Below, in pieces: positions 26,288-35,828 of a stretch of 64,000 bases of DNA; position 1 is the stretch's first letter; every line of letters starts with the position of its first letter. Location of the stretch: the NCBI GenBank assembly GCA_040394635.1, contig JBEBRW010000017.1, positions 1-64,000 on the forward strand, given 5' to 3'. The position numbers and the translations under genes are program-made. The DNA comes from UBA5239 sp040394635. GTDB lineage: Bacteria; Verrucomicrobiota; Lentisphaeria; Victivallales; Victivallaceae. Under the pieces are notes generated by a model, which was not told where the DNA came from, ran no database searches, and saw only the letters and a program-made list of their open reading frames with translations.

Positions 26288-27039
26288 ACGAAGTATTTCT
26301 GAATGATGTTTTTCAAAAATTGTGGCAGGATCGCGACCCCATCGCCGAAGCCGATAAACTCGACGGCGAAGTGTTCCGCAAGGTGAAAACCCGCCGTACC
26401 TTCCGGTTCGAAATCGATGGACAAGGTTATTTCGCCAAAATTCACAAAGGCATCGGCTGGCGCGAGATTATCAAGAATCTGCTGCAGTTCAAAAAACCGG
26501 TCCTCGGCGCTTCCAATGAATATCATGCGATCCGCCTGCTGGAAAAACTCAACACGCCGACCATGACCCCCGCGGCCTACGCGTCGCGCGGCGGCAACCC
26601 GGCCGCCATCGAGTCCTTTCTGATTACCGAGGAGCTCACCGATACGGTCAGCCTCGAAGATTATTGCATGAACTGGAAGGCTTCGCCGCCGCCCTTTCAT
26701 GAGAAAATCACCTTGACCCAAAAGCTGGCGAAATCAGCCGCCGCCATGCATGACCACGGCATGAACCACCGCGACTGCTACATCTGCCATTTCCTGTTGA
26801 AAAAATCGACCGGCGAGCTCCATGTGATCGACCTGCACCGGGCGCAAATCCGCGAACGCATCCCCTACCGCTACCGGGTGAAGGATGTGGCGGGGCTCTA
26901 TTTTTCCGCCATGGATTGCGGCTTGTCGCAGCGCGATCTGCTGCGCTTCATCGCAACCTACGGACGCCACACGCCGCGGTTCTGGCGCGACGTTCAAACC
27001 ACCGCCGAAAAACTCTACCGCAAGGTACACCGCTCCTAA
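26284..27039 (+). CDS. LPS core heptose kinase (WaaP-like)
   Basis: About 251 aa, a protein-kinase-like enzyme that phosphorylates LPS core heptose. Seen: VKTRRTFRFEIDGQGYFAKIHKG with the ATP Lys, SNEYHAIRLLEKLNTPT, the catalytic HRDCYICHFLL loop, VIDLHRAQIR for the metal Asp, and RYRVKDVAGLYFS. The ATG overlaps the stop of the methyltransferase (ATGA). Together with lpxB and the eptA-like gene it supports a decorated LPS. Confidence 0.9.
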   Translation: MNEVFLNDVFQKLWQDRDPIAEADKLDGEVFRKVKTRRTFRFEIDGQGYFAKIHKGIGWREIIKNLLQFKKPVLGASNEYHAIRLLEKLNTPTMTPAAYASRGGNPAAIESFLITEELTDTVSLEDYCMNWKASPPPFHEKITLTQKLAKSAAAMHDHGMNHRDCYICHFLLKKSTGELHVIDLHRAQIRERIPYRYRVKDVAGLYFSAMDCGLSQRDLLRFIATYGRHTPRFWRDVQTTAEKLYRKVHRS

Positions 27040-27066
27040 TTTGAATCGATAATCACGAGGTGAATC

Positions 27067-28521
27067 ATGGATGCTGAATACATTCTTGCCATCGACCAGG
27101 GGACCACCAGTTCCCGCGCCGTCTTGTTCGACATGGAGCTGAAACCGCTTGGTTCGGCCGGACGCGAATTCGAGCAGCACTATCCGCAAAGCGGCTGGGT
27201 GGAGCACGAGCCGGACGACCTTTTCGGCAGTGTTTTCGAGTCGGTCAGCGAGGTCATGCGCAAATTCAAGGTGTCGCCACGCCAGATCAAGTCCATCGGC
27301 ATCGCCAATCAGCGCGAAACCACGCTGGTGTGGAACCGTCGTACCGGACAGCCCGTTCACCGCGCCATCGTCTGGCAGTGCCGCCGTACCGCCGCCCTCT
27401 GCCGCCAGCTTGAGGCAGACGGCCTCACCGGGTATATCCGCCACCACACCGGGTTGATGGTCGACCCGTATTTCTCGGCCACCAAGATCAAGTGGATTCT
27501 CGACAATGTCAAAGGTCTGAACCTCGACGACCTGCTCTTCGGCACCGTGGAAACATACCTGATCTGGAAGCTCACCGAGGGCAAATCGCACATCACCGAT
27601 TACACCAATGCCGCCCGCACCATGCTCTTTAATATCCGTACGCTGGACTGGGACGATACACTGCTCGCCAAGCTCGGCATTCCGCGCTCGATGATGCCCA
27701 AGGTGGTGCCGTCGAGCGGTCAGGCCGCCGTCTGCAGCCATCCGCTTTTTGACCGGACGCCCATCCCGATCTGCGGCATCGCGGGCGACCAGCAGGCCGC
27801 GCTTTACGGACAGTTCTGCGACCGCCCCGGCGAAATGAAAATCACCTATGGCACCGGCGCGTTCCTGCTGCTGAATACCGGCTCCGAATTCATCGAAAGC
27901 TGTCACGGGCTGGTCACCACCCTCGGCGCGAACACCCGCCCCGGCAAGCCCGAATACGTGCTGGAGGGCTCCGTGTTCATGGCCGGCGCCATCATGCAAT
28001 GGCTGCGCGACGGCATCGGCATCCTACCGGACGTCTCCAGGGCCGCCGAAATCGCCTCCTCCATCCCGGACACCGGCGGCGTCTGCCTCGTTCCGGCCTT
28101 CACCGGGCTCGGCGCGCCCTACTGGAACTCGGACGCCCGCGCAGCCCTCACCGGTATGACCCGCGGCACCTCGCGCAAAGAAATTATCCGCGCCGCCGAA
28201 GAGGCCATCGCCTTCCAGTGTGCCGACCTGATCGACGCCATGCGCAACGACATCGGCAAGCCGATTCACAAAGTCCGTGTCGACGGCGGTGCCGCCCGCG
28301 ACCCCTTTCTCCTGCAGTTCCAATCTGACATCCTCAACTGCACCGTCGAGCGGCCGCCTTACCTTGAAACCACCGTCCTCGGCGCAGCCCGCCTCGCGCT
28401 CGGCGCGGACTGTTGCCAGATCGCGGACGTTTCCGCCACTTTTGAGCCAAAAATTACGGCCCGGGAGCGGGAGGAGCACCTCCATCGCTGGCACCGGGCC
28501 GTGGAATCGGTAATCGGTTGA
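27067..28521 (+). CDS. glpK: Glycerol kinase
   Basis: A 484-aa FGGY kinase that makes glycerol-3-phosphate. LAIDQGTTSSRAVLFD, GWVEHEP, ANQRETTLVWNR, GDQQAALYGQ, KITYGTGAFLLLNTG and RVDGGAARDPFLLQFQSD are diagnostic. AGGTG precedes the ATG. It follows the LPS kinase by 27 bp. The next gene is convergent with only one base between stops. Confidence 0.96.
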   Translation: MDAEYILAIDQGTTSSRAVLFDMELKPLGSAGREFEQHYPQSGWVEHEPDDLFGSVFESVSEVMRKFKVSPRQIKSIGIANQRETTLVWNRRTGQPVHRAIVWQCRRTAALCRQLEADGLTGYIRHHTGLMVDPYFSATKIKWILDNVKGLNLDDLLFGTVETYLIWKLTEGKSHITDYTNAARTMLFNIRTLDWDDTLLAKLGIPRSMMPKVVPSSGQAAVCSHPLFDRTPIPICGIAGDQQAALYGQFCDRPGEMKITYGTGAFLLLNTGSEFIESCHGLVTTLGANTRPGKPEYVLEGSVFMAGAIMQWLRDGIGILPDVSRAAEIASSIPDTGGVCLVPAFTGLGAPYWNSDARAALTGMTRGTSRKEIIRAAEEAIAFQCADLIDAMRNDIGKPIHKVRVDGGAARDPFLLQFQSDILNCTVERPPYLETTVLGAARLALGADCCQIADVSATFEPKITAREREEHLHRWHRAVESVIG

Positions 28522-28522
28522 A

Positions 28523-29554
28523 TTACTTCAACATCATGCTCAGGATGTAATAATTGAGTTCTTCGTAGTCGCGCTCGGCCTGCAGCTTGGCGATCATTTT
28601 GTCGTCCAGCGAACGGCTGATTTCGAGCAGTTTCAGGAAGATTTTGCGGCTGTAGTCGAGATGCTTCAGCGCGGTTTTATCCTTCTGCGTGCGCATCACT
28701 TTCACGTCCAAACCGACCCATTCGCCGTTCTGGCCGAAACCGTTTTTGTCGAGCACGCGCACCTGGTTCAAGGCGCGACGCGGGTCGACCGCGCCGAAGG
28801 TCAGATCCTGGTCGAATTTCAGGCTGTTCTGGTCGTTCAGGTGAACGCTCCAGAGCTTCTTGTGCGCCATGGCGAAACCCATTTCGTCCGAGGGCGAGAG
28901 GTTGGCGAGCAGCGCGTGGGCGGTCTCGATCAGGCAGCCGATACGGCTCGGATCGGAGGTCATCAGCCCCATCGCGATCGCGTGGCCGATGGTCGGGATG
29001 TAGGTGTGGTCCATCGGCTCGTTCGGCTTCGACTCGATCATCACGCGAACGTTCTTGTCGTAGTCGAGAACCATCTGCAGCGCTTCGGCGATTTTTTCGG
29101 TGGCCCAGGCGGGGTCTTTCGCCTCGCGGATGTAGGTGCCTTCGCGCGCCAGCCACAGCACGATGTTCTTGGTGCCGAGGGCGTTGGCGATATCGACGGT
29201 GCGTTTGGTGCGGTCGAGCGCGTACTGGCGGCACTTCGGGCAATTGCTGGTGTAGCCGCCGTCGACGGTACGCGGGTCCATCCACAGGCGCGGCGCGACG
29301 AATTCGGCGGTCAGGCCGTGGCCGTCGAGCACTTTTTTGACCGCGGCGGCTTCTTTGATGATCTGCTTCGGGGTCAGTTCGTCCATGTTCGGCACGGCGT
29401 CGTCGTCGTGGAACTGCACGCCGTCGAAGCCCATTTTCTTGTACATTTTGAGCTTGGCGTTGAACTCGATGCTCTGCCGCACTTCCGGACCGAACGGGTC
29501 CGCACCTTCGTGAATGTTCCACGGGCCAAATGAAAATCTGAATACTCCTGCCAT
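28523..29554 (-). CDS. Xylose isomerase-like protein
   Basis: A 343-aa TIM-barrel protein related to class I xylose isomerase. RFSFGPWNIHEGADPFG, GVQFHDDDAVPN, IESKPNEP (metal-binding Glu) and HLNDQNSLKFDQDLTFGAVDPR correspond to family blocks. At 343 aa it is shorter than usual, and IETAHA replaces the expected second metal block, so activity on xylose is uncertain. AAGGAG precedes the ATG. It is the last gene of an eight-gene leftward operon. Confidence 0.82.
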   Translation of the reverse strand: MAGVFRFSFGPWNIHEGADPFGPEVRQSIEFNAKLKMYKKMGFDGVQFHDDDAVPNMDELTPKQIIKEAAAVKKVLDGHGLTAEFVAPRLWMDPRTVDGGYTSNCPKCRQYALDRTKRTVDIANALGTKNIVLWLAREGTYIREAKDPAWATEKIAEALQMVLDYDKNVRVMIESKPNEPMDHTYIPTIGHAIAMGLMTSDPSRIGCLIETAHALLANLSPSDEMGFAMAHKKLWSVHLNDQNSLKFDQDLTFGAVDPRRALNQVRVLDKNGFGQNGEWVGLDVKVMRTQKDKTALKHLDYSRKIFLKLLEISRSLDDKMIAKLQAERDYEELNYYILSMMLK

Positions 29555-29566
29555 GATTTTTTCTCC

Positions 29567-30313
29567 TTATCTGCCAAGTAGTTTCTTTAAATATTCGATG
29601 CTGATTTTTGCACTTTCGAATTGTGGGCGCTTGCAAATGTCCTGCTCGTAAATCAGCCATTCGCAAATCGTGCCGCGGGCGGCTTCCGCGCAGGCGGCCA
29701 GGTCGATTTTGCCGGTGCCGAGCTCAGTAAACGAACCATCCTCTTTGTCCATATCTTTCATATGGAGTTGCGGCAGGCGGTCGGCGTATTTCTTGATGTA
29801 GCGGACCGGGCACTCGCCGCCCTTGGTCACCCAGTAAACGTCCAGTTCGGCCTGAACCTGTTTGGCGTCGGTGCGGTTGAAAATGATGTCCTGCGCGTAT
29901 TCGCCGCCGATCTTTTCGAATTCCGCCGCGTGGTTGTGATAGGTGAACTGCAGACCGCGCGCGGCGGCGGCCTTGCCGACTTTGGCGCACTGATCGACCA
30001 CGTCGTCGATGATTTCGCTGAACTTGCCGCCACGGCTGATCGTCACATACTTGCAGCCGAGCGCCTTGGCGTAATCGAACACCTTGTTGTTCGGATCGTC
30101 GAAATCCGTGGCCGACACGTGCATTCCGCAGGTTTTCAGGCCGATTTCTTTGGTGTACGCCGCCAGTTCGTCCGGCTCCATGCCGCCGAAGTTGAAGGCG
30201 AATTCCGCGCCGTCACATCCGAGCTTCGCCAGTTCCTTCAAAACGCCTTTGAAGTCTTGTTGCAGGGGTTCGCGGATGGTGTAGAGTTGGATGCCGATTT
30301 TCATGTCTTTCAT
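29567..30313 (-). CDS. Sugar phosphate isomerase/epimerase
   Basis: A 248-aa TIM-barrel protein like that at 22734-23495: IGIQLYTIREPL, LGCDGAEFAF, TYHNHAAEF, ELDVYWVTKGG, LHMKDMDKE and EWLIYEQD. The start codon follows the previous stop by one base and uses AAGGA in its tail, so translation is coupled. Likely acts on the sugar product of this operon. Confidence 0.86.
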   Translation of the reverse strand: MKDMKIGIQLYTIREPLQQDFKGVLKELAKLGCDGAEFAFNFGGMEPDELAAYTKEIGLKTCGMHVSATDFDDPNNKVFDYAKALGCKYVTISRGGKFSEIIDDVVDQCAKVGKAAAARGLQFTYHNHAAEFEKIGGEYAQDIIFNRTDAKQVQAELDVYWVTKGGECPVRYIKKYADRLPQLHMKDMDKEDGSFTELGTGKIDLAACAEAARGTICEWLIYEQDICKRPQFESAKISIEYLKKLLGR

Positions 30314-30314
30314 T

Positions 30315-31130
30315 TTACCAGTCCTTTCCGAGTAAGTTATCGATGTTGCGGTATAAAATATTGCGCATGTCGTCTTCGCTGATTTTGGCGGCCAGAATGC
30401 CGCCGATGCCCTGGAATTCGTCGAACCACGGCAGGTCGGTACCGTACAGAATCCGCTCGCTGCCGGCGATTTCCACCAGTTTCTCCACCATGCCGGTAGT
30501 GCCGGGAATGCTGGTCAACTCGAAGTAGACGTTGTCCGGGCAAGCTTGGTGAAGCCGCGCCACGCCGTCCCAGTCCGGGCGGAACGAATGGCCCATGAAA
30601 AAGCTGACTTTCGGGTATTTCTGCGCCAGCTCGATCATCATATCGATTCCGACGAATCGATCCCCGCCCCAGGTATGGAACAAAATCGGCAATCCGCGCT
30701 CGTTGGCGAACTCGAACGCCGGTTCATACGCCTTGTCGGTGGCAGCCTTGCCGTGATAAGCCGAGAGGAACTTGAAACCGATCGCGGCGGGCGCCCATTT
30801 GTCGAACGACTTCACATCCTCGATCACCCGCTCCGGGTGGTTCGGGTTCACCGCCACATACATCCGCAGGATATCCGGGTGCTGACGCGCAATTTCGAAC
30901 ACTTCCTGATTGGTGAAATCCGGCGTCCACAGCGCATAATGATGCGAGAAAACCAATTTAGTGACCCCGGATTTGCGCAAATGCGCCACCATGGTATCCG
31001 CCTCGGCGCGCTTGAAATAAATCTGCCCGTGCGGCCCCATGTGACCATGCATGTCATAAACCGGAATCCCGGCACGGCCATGGTTCCAATAGGCTTCCGC
31101 CAGCGAACCTTTTGCTTCCCAGATACTCAT
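30315..31130 (-). CDS. Amidohydrolase family protein
   Basis: A 271-aa metal-dependent hydrolase of the amidohydrolase-2 type. The N-terminal YDMHGHMGPHG gives the HxH metal pair; FHTWGGDRFVG, FFMGHSFRPDW and ILYGTDLPWFDEF supply the remaining His and Asp. It overlaps its upstream neighbour by four nt and is followed by the isomerase after one base. Hydrolysis or decarboxylation of a cyclic or acyl substrate is the family role. Confidence 0.85.
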   Translation of the reverse strand: MSIWEAKGSLAEAYWNHGRAGIPVYDMHGHMGPHGQIYFKRAEADTMVAHLRKSGVTKLVFSHHYALWTPDFTNQEVFEIARQHPDILRMYVAVNPNHPERVIEDVKSFDKWAPAAIGFKFLSAYHGKAATDKAYEPAFEFANERGLPILFHTWGGDRFVGIDMMIELAQKYPKVSFFMGHSFRPDWDGVARLHQACPDNVYFELTSIPGTTGMVEKLVEIAGSERILYGTDLPWFDEFQGIGGILAAKISEDDMRNILYRNIDNLLGKDW

Positions 31131-31894
31131 AATTGCACCTCGTTCAGAAGTTTTTCCAGATTTTTGCCGGCGATCAACCGCTTGGCTTCGTCGCTGATCT
31201 CGGAATTTTTCAGCGAAAGCATCATGCTGCCGAACATGAAACCGGGGTAGCCGCTGCCGTACAGAATCCGCTCTGCGCCGTACTCATTGACCAAGTCGGC
31301 CACGCCCTCCGGCACCCAGTAGGTCGAAATTTCCAGATGGAAGCCCTCGTAATTTTCCAGCAGCGGCCGGAAATAACGGTCCGTCCCCCAGTATAAACCG
31401 TTGGTCAGGCAAATATAACGGTTCTTCGGAAATTCTTTCAGAAACGCGTAAACCGCATCCCATGAACCGAATGTATGGATTCCGATCTGCACCGGAATTT
31501 TACGCTCGGCGGCTTCGTCCATGATCTTGCCGATGGTCAGGCGGTCCGCAATCCACTTGTGCCCCAAAGGGTCGAGAATCAGCGCCTTGATCCGGTTCTT
31601 TTTCATGCCGTCAAAAAACGCCTTGCCCTCCGGCAATTCGTGCGTACAGGGCGGCAGGAAACTCCACACGCCCACCAGCCTTTCACCGGGATCATCCGCC
31701 AGCCGTTTGGCCACGGCATCGTTCGCGTAATTCGCTCCGGCCGCGGTCAGGTTGACGTCCCGGATCAGCGCTTTGTCAACGCCGTTGCGGTCCATCTCCT
31801 GCAGCAGCGCCGCCGTCGAAGACGCATACTCGAGCGCGCCGTTCATCGGCGTGCCGATTTGCGCGTTCGCATCAAAAAACATCAAATCTTTCAT
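31127..31894 (-). CDS. Amidohydrolase-like protein, HxH missing
   Basis: A 255-aa protein homologous in layout to the next gene: GIHTFGSWD, RYICLTNG, ERILYGSGYPGFMFG and the terminal AGKNLEKLL. The N-terminal metal motif is replaced by FFDANAQIGTP, with no HxH. Either the reaction is metal-independent, another residue serves, or this is a non-catalytic partner. Its ends overlap both neighbours by four nt, so all three are strictly coupled. Confidence 0.8.
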   Translation of the reverse strand: MKDLMFFDANAQIGTPMNGALEYASSTAALLQEMDRNGVDKALIRDVNLTAAGANYANDAVAKRLADDPGERLVGVWSFLPPCTHELPEGKAFFDGMKKNRIKALILDPLGHKWIADRLTIGKIMDEAAERKIPVQIGIHTFGSWDAVYAFLKEFPKNRYICLTNGLYWGTDRYFRPLLENYEGFHLEISTYWVPEGVADLVNEYGAERILYGSGYPGFMFGSMMLSLKNSEISDEAKRLIAGKNLEKLLNEVQL

Positions 31895-32535
31895 TGCGAA
31901 ATCCTTTCTGTTATCTCTTTTTCCATAATAGAAAACATCTTTTCACCGAATAACTTATGTCCGACTGAATTCAAATGGATACCGTCCGCCAGCAGATACT
32001 GCTCCCGCTCGCGGTCAAACAACGGATACAAATCCAGAAACGGGTAATCCCGGAAGAAGCGCCGCGCCAGCTCGCGCTGCGGCTCCAGGAGTTCATCGAG
32101 CCCGCCGCCGCACTGCTTGAACGGCTCCACAAAAGCCGGATGCTGCGCCGCCCAATGCTGCTCATTGATAACGGGGCCGAGTCCAACGCCGATCATCCGG
32201 GTTTTCTCCGGCAGGCGCGCGGCCATGTCGTCCACATGATATTGGATTTCGTCCAGCGGCACCAACCGCTCGGGCCGGGTATAGTCTTCATTGTTCGCGC
32301 CGATCATCACCAGCAGATAGTCAGGCGAATACGCCAGTACGTCGCGATCGAAACGCACCATGCACTCGCGGGTCGATTCACCGCCGATGGCTCCGTTCAC
32401 AATCGCGAAACAGATATCCGGAAAGCGCTCCGAAAGCTTGTCCCGCATCACCTCGTACCAGCGCTCATGCGGAGCGACACCGATCACGCCTTCCATGATC
32501 GACGAGCCGAAAAGACTGATCACTAAATTCTTCAT
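31891..32535 (-). CDS. SGNH/GDSL hydrolase
   Basis: A 214-aa esterase-type protein. The nucleophile Ser is in FGSSIMEGV near the N-terminus; NGAIGGEST, VMIGANNEDY and ADGIHLNSVGHK carry the G, N and D-x-x-H blocks. No signal peptide. It is homologous to the next gene upstream, an apparent tandem duplicate. Deacylation of a sugar or conjugate is likely. Confidence 0.86.
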   Translation of the reverse strand: MKNLVISLFGSSIMEGVIGVAPHERWYEVMRDKLSERFPDICFAIVNGAIGGESTRECMVRFDRDVLAYSPDYLLVMIGANNEDYTRPERLVPLDEIQYHVDDMAARLPEKTRMIGVGLGPVINEQHWAAQHPAFVEPFKQCGGGLDELLEPQRELARRFFRDYPFLDLYPLFDREREQYLLADGIHLNSVGHKLFGEKMFSIMEKEITERISQ

Positions 32536-33173
32536 TTATTTTCCTGCAATAATTCTTTCAGAATCTCAAATAACGTATCGGCAAAAAGTTCCGTGCCGCG
32601 CGGGTTCAGGTGGATTCCATCCTCCAGCAGATATTGTTCCGCCTTGTCGCCGATCATGCCGTGCAAGTCGCAAATCGGCCAGCCGTGTTTGCGGGCGAAT
32701 TCACGCGAATAATCACGCTCGGTGGCAAGCAATCCGCCGATACCGCCGTGACGGTTGGCTTCGGCAAAGGCCGGATGGCGCCAGCTGTGATGCTTCTCGT
32801 TGATAACCGGCCCCTGCAGAACCGCTATTACTTTGGTTTTGGCCGGCAGGCCGCTGACGAATCGCTCCATCAGCTGCAGCTTTTCGGCTTCGCCGACCAG
32901 ACGCTCGGGGCGTGCCAGGTCACAGTTGTTACCCTCAAATTTCACCAGACAGAAGTCGGGCGAATGCGCCACCACCTCGCGGTCGAAACGCCGCATCATC
33001 TCGCGGGTGCTCTCGCCGCCGATTCCGGCGTTTATAATCGAAAAGCAAACTTCCGGAAAATGACTCGAAAGTTTGCGGTGCAGAATATTGTACCAGCGGT
33101 CCAGCGGATTCGCCACCCCGGTAATGCCTTCCAGCATCGAAGAGCCGAAGGCGCTGATGATCACATTTTTCAT
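32532..33173 (-). CDS. SGNH/GDSL hydrolase, tandem paralogue
   Basis: A 213-aa paralogue of the preceding entry: AFGSSMLEGITG, NAGIGGESTREMMRRFDREVVAHSPD, EGNNCDLARPERL and EDGIHLNPRGTELF. The catalytic set is complete here too, so the two probably differ in substrate rather than activity. Overlaps both neighbours by four nt. Confidence 0.86.
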   Translation of the reverse strand: MKNVIISAFGSSMLEGITGVANPLDRWYNILHRKLSSHFPEVCFSIINAGIGGESTREMMRRFDREVVAHSPDFCLVKFEGNNCDLARPERLVGEAEKLQLMERFVSGLPAKTKVIAVLQGPVINEKHHSWRHPAFAEANRHGGIGGLLATERDYSREFARKHGWPICDLHGMIGDKAEQYLLEDGIHLNPRGTELFADTLFEILKELLQENK

Positions 33174-34519
33174 TGAAAAAGTTCCCTGTCAAGTTTCAGT
33201 AACGCTTCCCGCAATTCCTCATGGATACCGGCATACGGCGGAAGACCGGTAATCAGCGGCACCATATCCGCCTCGTAACCGCCTTTGGCGGCGGCGGCTT
33301 TGTCCGGGGCATACCCCAGTTCGCCGTTGGCGATGCCGACGACCAGCGGATACGGCGCGGCCGCCGCCTCCACCACCTCATTTTTGATCGCCTGCATGAT
33401 CTCAAAAGGCGAACACAGCAACGCCACCGGTCCGAGCCGGATTCCCTGTATTTCCGCAGGGATAAACGGCTCGGGATTGGATTTCAGATATTGCTCCATT
33501 TTTTCCGCGCCGACGAAATACACGGCGGCCATCCGGCAGTCCTGATCTTTGTCGGACGCCTCAGGCGCAGCGATTTTCGCCAATTTTTCGGCCTTGATCT
33601 CCGCCAGTTTCTCCAGCGTCAGCGACTGCCGGAGCGACATGCGGGCGGTAAATGAAAAACTGCTGAGGGTTTCATCCTCAACCGGCTCGGCCTTGGCCAG
33701 CCCGTCACGCAAAGCACGCTCGAAACGCCCGGCAATGATATCCAGCGCCAGCAATGATTCATTGCCGTTGCCGCCGTCGCTGACGGTACACGTATTGACA
33801 TCGCCCAGCGCCCCCTGCAGGAATACGCCGACCGCGCCGGGCATGGTCCGCATGATGTTATGAATCGCGATCGCCGGATAATCTCCATGTATCGCATGAG
33901 AAGTCGGGCCGCAAATCACCGGGTGACAGCCGAAATACGCCATGAATCCGATCAGCGCGCCGTCCTTGCCGGTAAACCGGATGACGGTCGTGGTGGTATC
34001 GGTCAGTTCCGGTTTGGCCGGACGCCAGCCCTCTTTCAGGCCTTCCTCCAGCGGTACGCTGAAGCGGTCGTAGACGCGATTGGTCCCGATGCCTTCGCAC
34101 GGCACCACGGCCACCGCCATCGCGGCCTCCTGCAGATTGCCCAGCGCCTCGATTCCGGCACGGGCAATCTTATAGGGCAGCATCATGTTGTACGGGATAT
34201 CCTGGTCACCCCAGCCGTTCAACGGAATCGTCGACGGCCCCGAATGCGTATGACTGCAGCATACCATAATCCGGTCGTCGCTCAAATCAGGGTATTTCTC
34301 CCGAATCAGCCGGCGACTCAGGGCCGTGGCCCCGTCCGTCACTCCGCACAGGTCGCAACCGATTATGACTGCTCTGTTTCCACCGGACTCGAAGGCCGCC
34401 GCCCGTGCTTCCAGCGGGTCGCGGACCCCGCTCGAATGCCGGTTCAGAAACGGCCCGAATCCGGCGAGTTCCACTCCCGCTCGCGGGGTAATATCAACTT
34501 TGGCAAATCCCGCTTTCAT
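33170..34519 (-). CDS. Neutral/alkaline ceramidase-like hydrolase
   Basis: A 449-aa protein whose N-terminal AGFAKVDITPRAGVELAGFGPF and CSHTHSGPSTI match the neutral/alkaline non-lysosomal ceramidase N-terminal family (amidase on acylated amines; zinc through the His residues). GCHPVICG, GDYPAIAIHN and FLQGALGDVN support this. No signal peptide is present, unlike secreted ceramidases, so a cytoplasmic substrate in the operon pathway is more likely than ceramide. Confidence 0.82.
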   Translation of the reverse strand: MKAGFAKVDITPRAGVELAGFGPFLNRHSSGVRDPLEARAAAFESGGNRAVIIGCDLCGVTDGATALSRRLIREKYPDLSDDRIMVCCSHTHSGPSTIPLNGWGDQDIPYNMMLPYKIARAGIEALGNLQEAAMAVAVVPCEGIGTNRVYDRFSVPLEEGLKEGWRPAKPELTDTTTTVIRFTGKDGALIGFMAYFGCHPVICGPTSHAIHGDYPAIAIHNIMRTMPGAVGVFLQGALGDVNTCTVSDGGNGNESLLALDIIAGRFERALRDGLAKAEPVEDETLSSFSFTARMSLRQSLTLEKLAEIKAEKLAKIAAPEASDKDQDCRMAAVYFVGAEKMEQYLKSNPEPFIPAEIQGIRLGPVALLCSPFEIMQAIKNEVVEAAAAPYPLVVGIANGELGYAPDKAAAAKGGYEADMVPLITGLPPYAGIHEELREALLKLDRELFQ

Positions 34520-34538
34520 ATTGCGATTTCAGCTAACC

Positions 34539-35774
34539 TTATTTTTTGCTGTCGGCATATTTCCGCAGCTCGCCCACGTTGGACGCCACCTTGCGGACCA
34601 CCGCGCCGATCTGTTCGGCGGTCTCCTTATAATACATCATCTGGTGGGCGATTCCAAGCGCACGATTCAGCGAAAGTTCGTCGCAAACCGGGCATTCGCC
34701 TTCGAAAATCCGATAGGATTCCGGCGCCAGGTTGAAGAGATTGTGGCGGTAAACCGTACCATGGGTACCGTTGCCGATGCCTACTCCTTCGGCGGCGCAG
34801 GCTTCATTGATGATCCAGCGGTCGATGCCGTCGAATTCCTTGCCGTCAAAGAGGAAATGGAACGTATAATATCCCTGCGGATTCGCGAGGCGGCCCGGAG
34901 CCTGCACGCGAACGCCCGGCACATCGGCAAGAGCCTCGGTCATGATGCGGGCACTTTCGCCGTAACGCTTGACGCGCTCGGGCAGTGTCTTGAGCTGTTC
35001 CAAGAGCAACAGCGCCTGAAACGCCGTGCCGCGGTAATTATGACAAACCAGCCCGGCCGGAGTCCTGGAGCCCTGCCCCTGCTTGGCGCCGCGCACATAA
35101 CCGATATGCTTGAGCAGGAAGAGCTTTTCCGCCAGCTCGGGATCATTGGTCGTACAGATGCCGCCCTCGCCGGACGCGGTGACTTTGCTCTGCTGGAAGC
35201 TGAAACTGCCGATCGCGCCTATGCTGCCCACGCCCTTGCCGTCCCAGAAACCGCCCTGCATCTGAGCGCAGTCTTCGATCACCGGAATACCGTGCTTCGC
35301 CGCGATCGGCATGATTTTGCCGAGATCAGCGGTGGAGCCGTAAATATGGACGGGCATGATCGCCTTGGTTTTCGGAGTGATGGCCGCTTCCATTTTCGCC
35401 GGGTCCATGCACATGGTGGAGGGCTCGATGTCCACGATTACCGGAATCGCGCCGAGGTAATGTACCGCCATCGCCGTCGCCATCCAGGTCAGCGCCGGAA
35501 TGATCACTTCGTCGCCAGCCTTGACGCCAAGCGCCTGCAGCGCGCACTCCAGCGTCACCGTGCCGTTGGCCATGAAAACCGCGTACTTGGCACTCTGCGA
35601 AGCGGCGAATTCCTGCTCAAACTGCTGTTCCATCGGACTATTGAACGACCAGTCGCCGCTCATGTAAAGCTGTTTCAGCTTTTCCGCCGTCTCCTCGGTA
35701 CGAATCGGCCAATCCAATACTTTTACCGGTTCCTTCAATAACTTTTCGCCACCCAATATTGCCAGATTTGCCAT
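34539..35774 (-). CDS. DegT/DnrJ/EryC1 aminotransferase
   Basis: A 411-aa PLP enzyme of the sugar aminotransferase type. FMANGTVTLECALQALGVKAGDEVIIPALTW spans the substrate region, VIEDCAQMQGG the cofactor Asp, and FQQSKVTASGEGG the PLP Lys. It probably makes or removes an amino group on a keto-sugar or cyclitol. The start at 35774 has AAAGGA 7 nt upstream. First gene of the operon; 19 bp separate it from the ceramidase-like gene. Confidence 0.88.
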   Translation of the reverse strand: MANLAILGGEKLLKEPVKVLDWPIRTEETAEKLKQLYMSGDWSFNSPMEQQFEQEFAASQSAKYAVFMANGTVTLECALQALGVKAGDEVIIPALTWMATAMAVHYLGAIPVIVDIEPSTMCMDPAKMEAAITPKTKAIMPVHIYGSTADLGKIMPIAAKHGIPVIEDCAQMQGGFWDGKGVGSIGAIGSFSFQQSKVTASGEGGICTTNDPELAEKLFLLKHIGYVRGAKQGQGSRTPAGLVCHNYRGTAFQALLLLEQLKTLPERVKRYGESARIMTEALADVPGVRVQAPGRLANPQGYYTFHFLFDGKEFDGIDRWIINEACAAEGVGIGNGTHGTVYRHNLFNLAPESYRIFEGECPVCDELSLNRALGIAHQMMYYKETAEQIGAVVRKVASNVGELRKYADSKK

Positions 35775-35828
35775 TTTCATGTCCTTTCTTTGTTTATGAA
35801 TCTTGCATTCATTGTTTCGTCTGATTAT

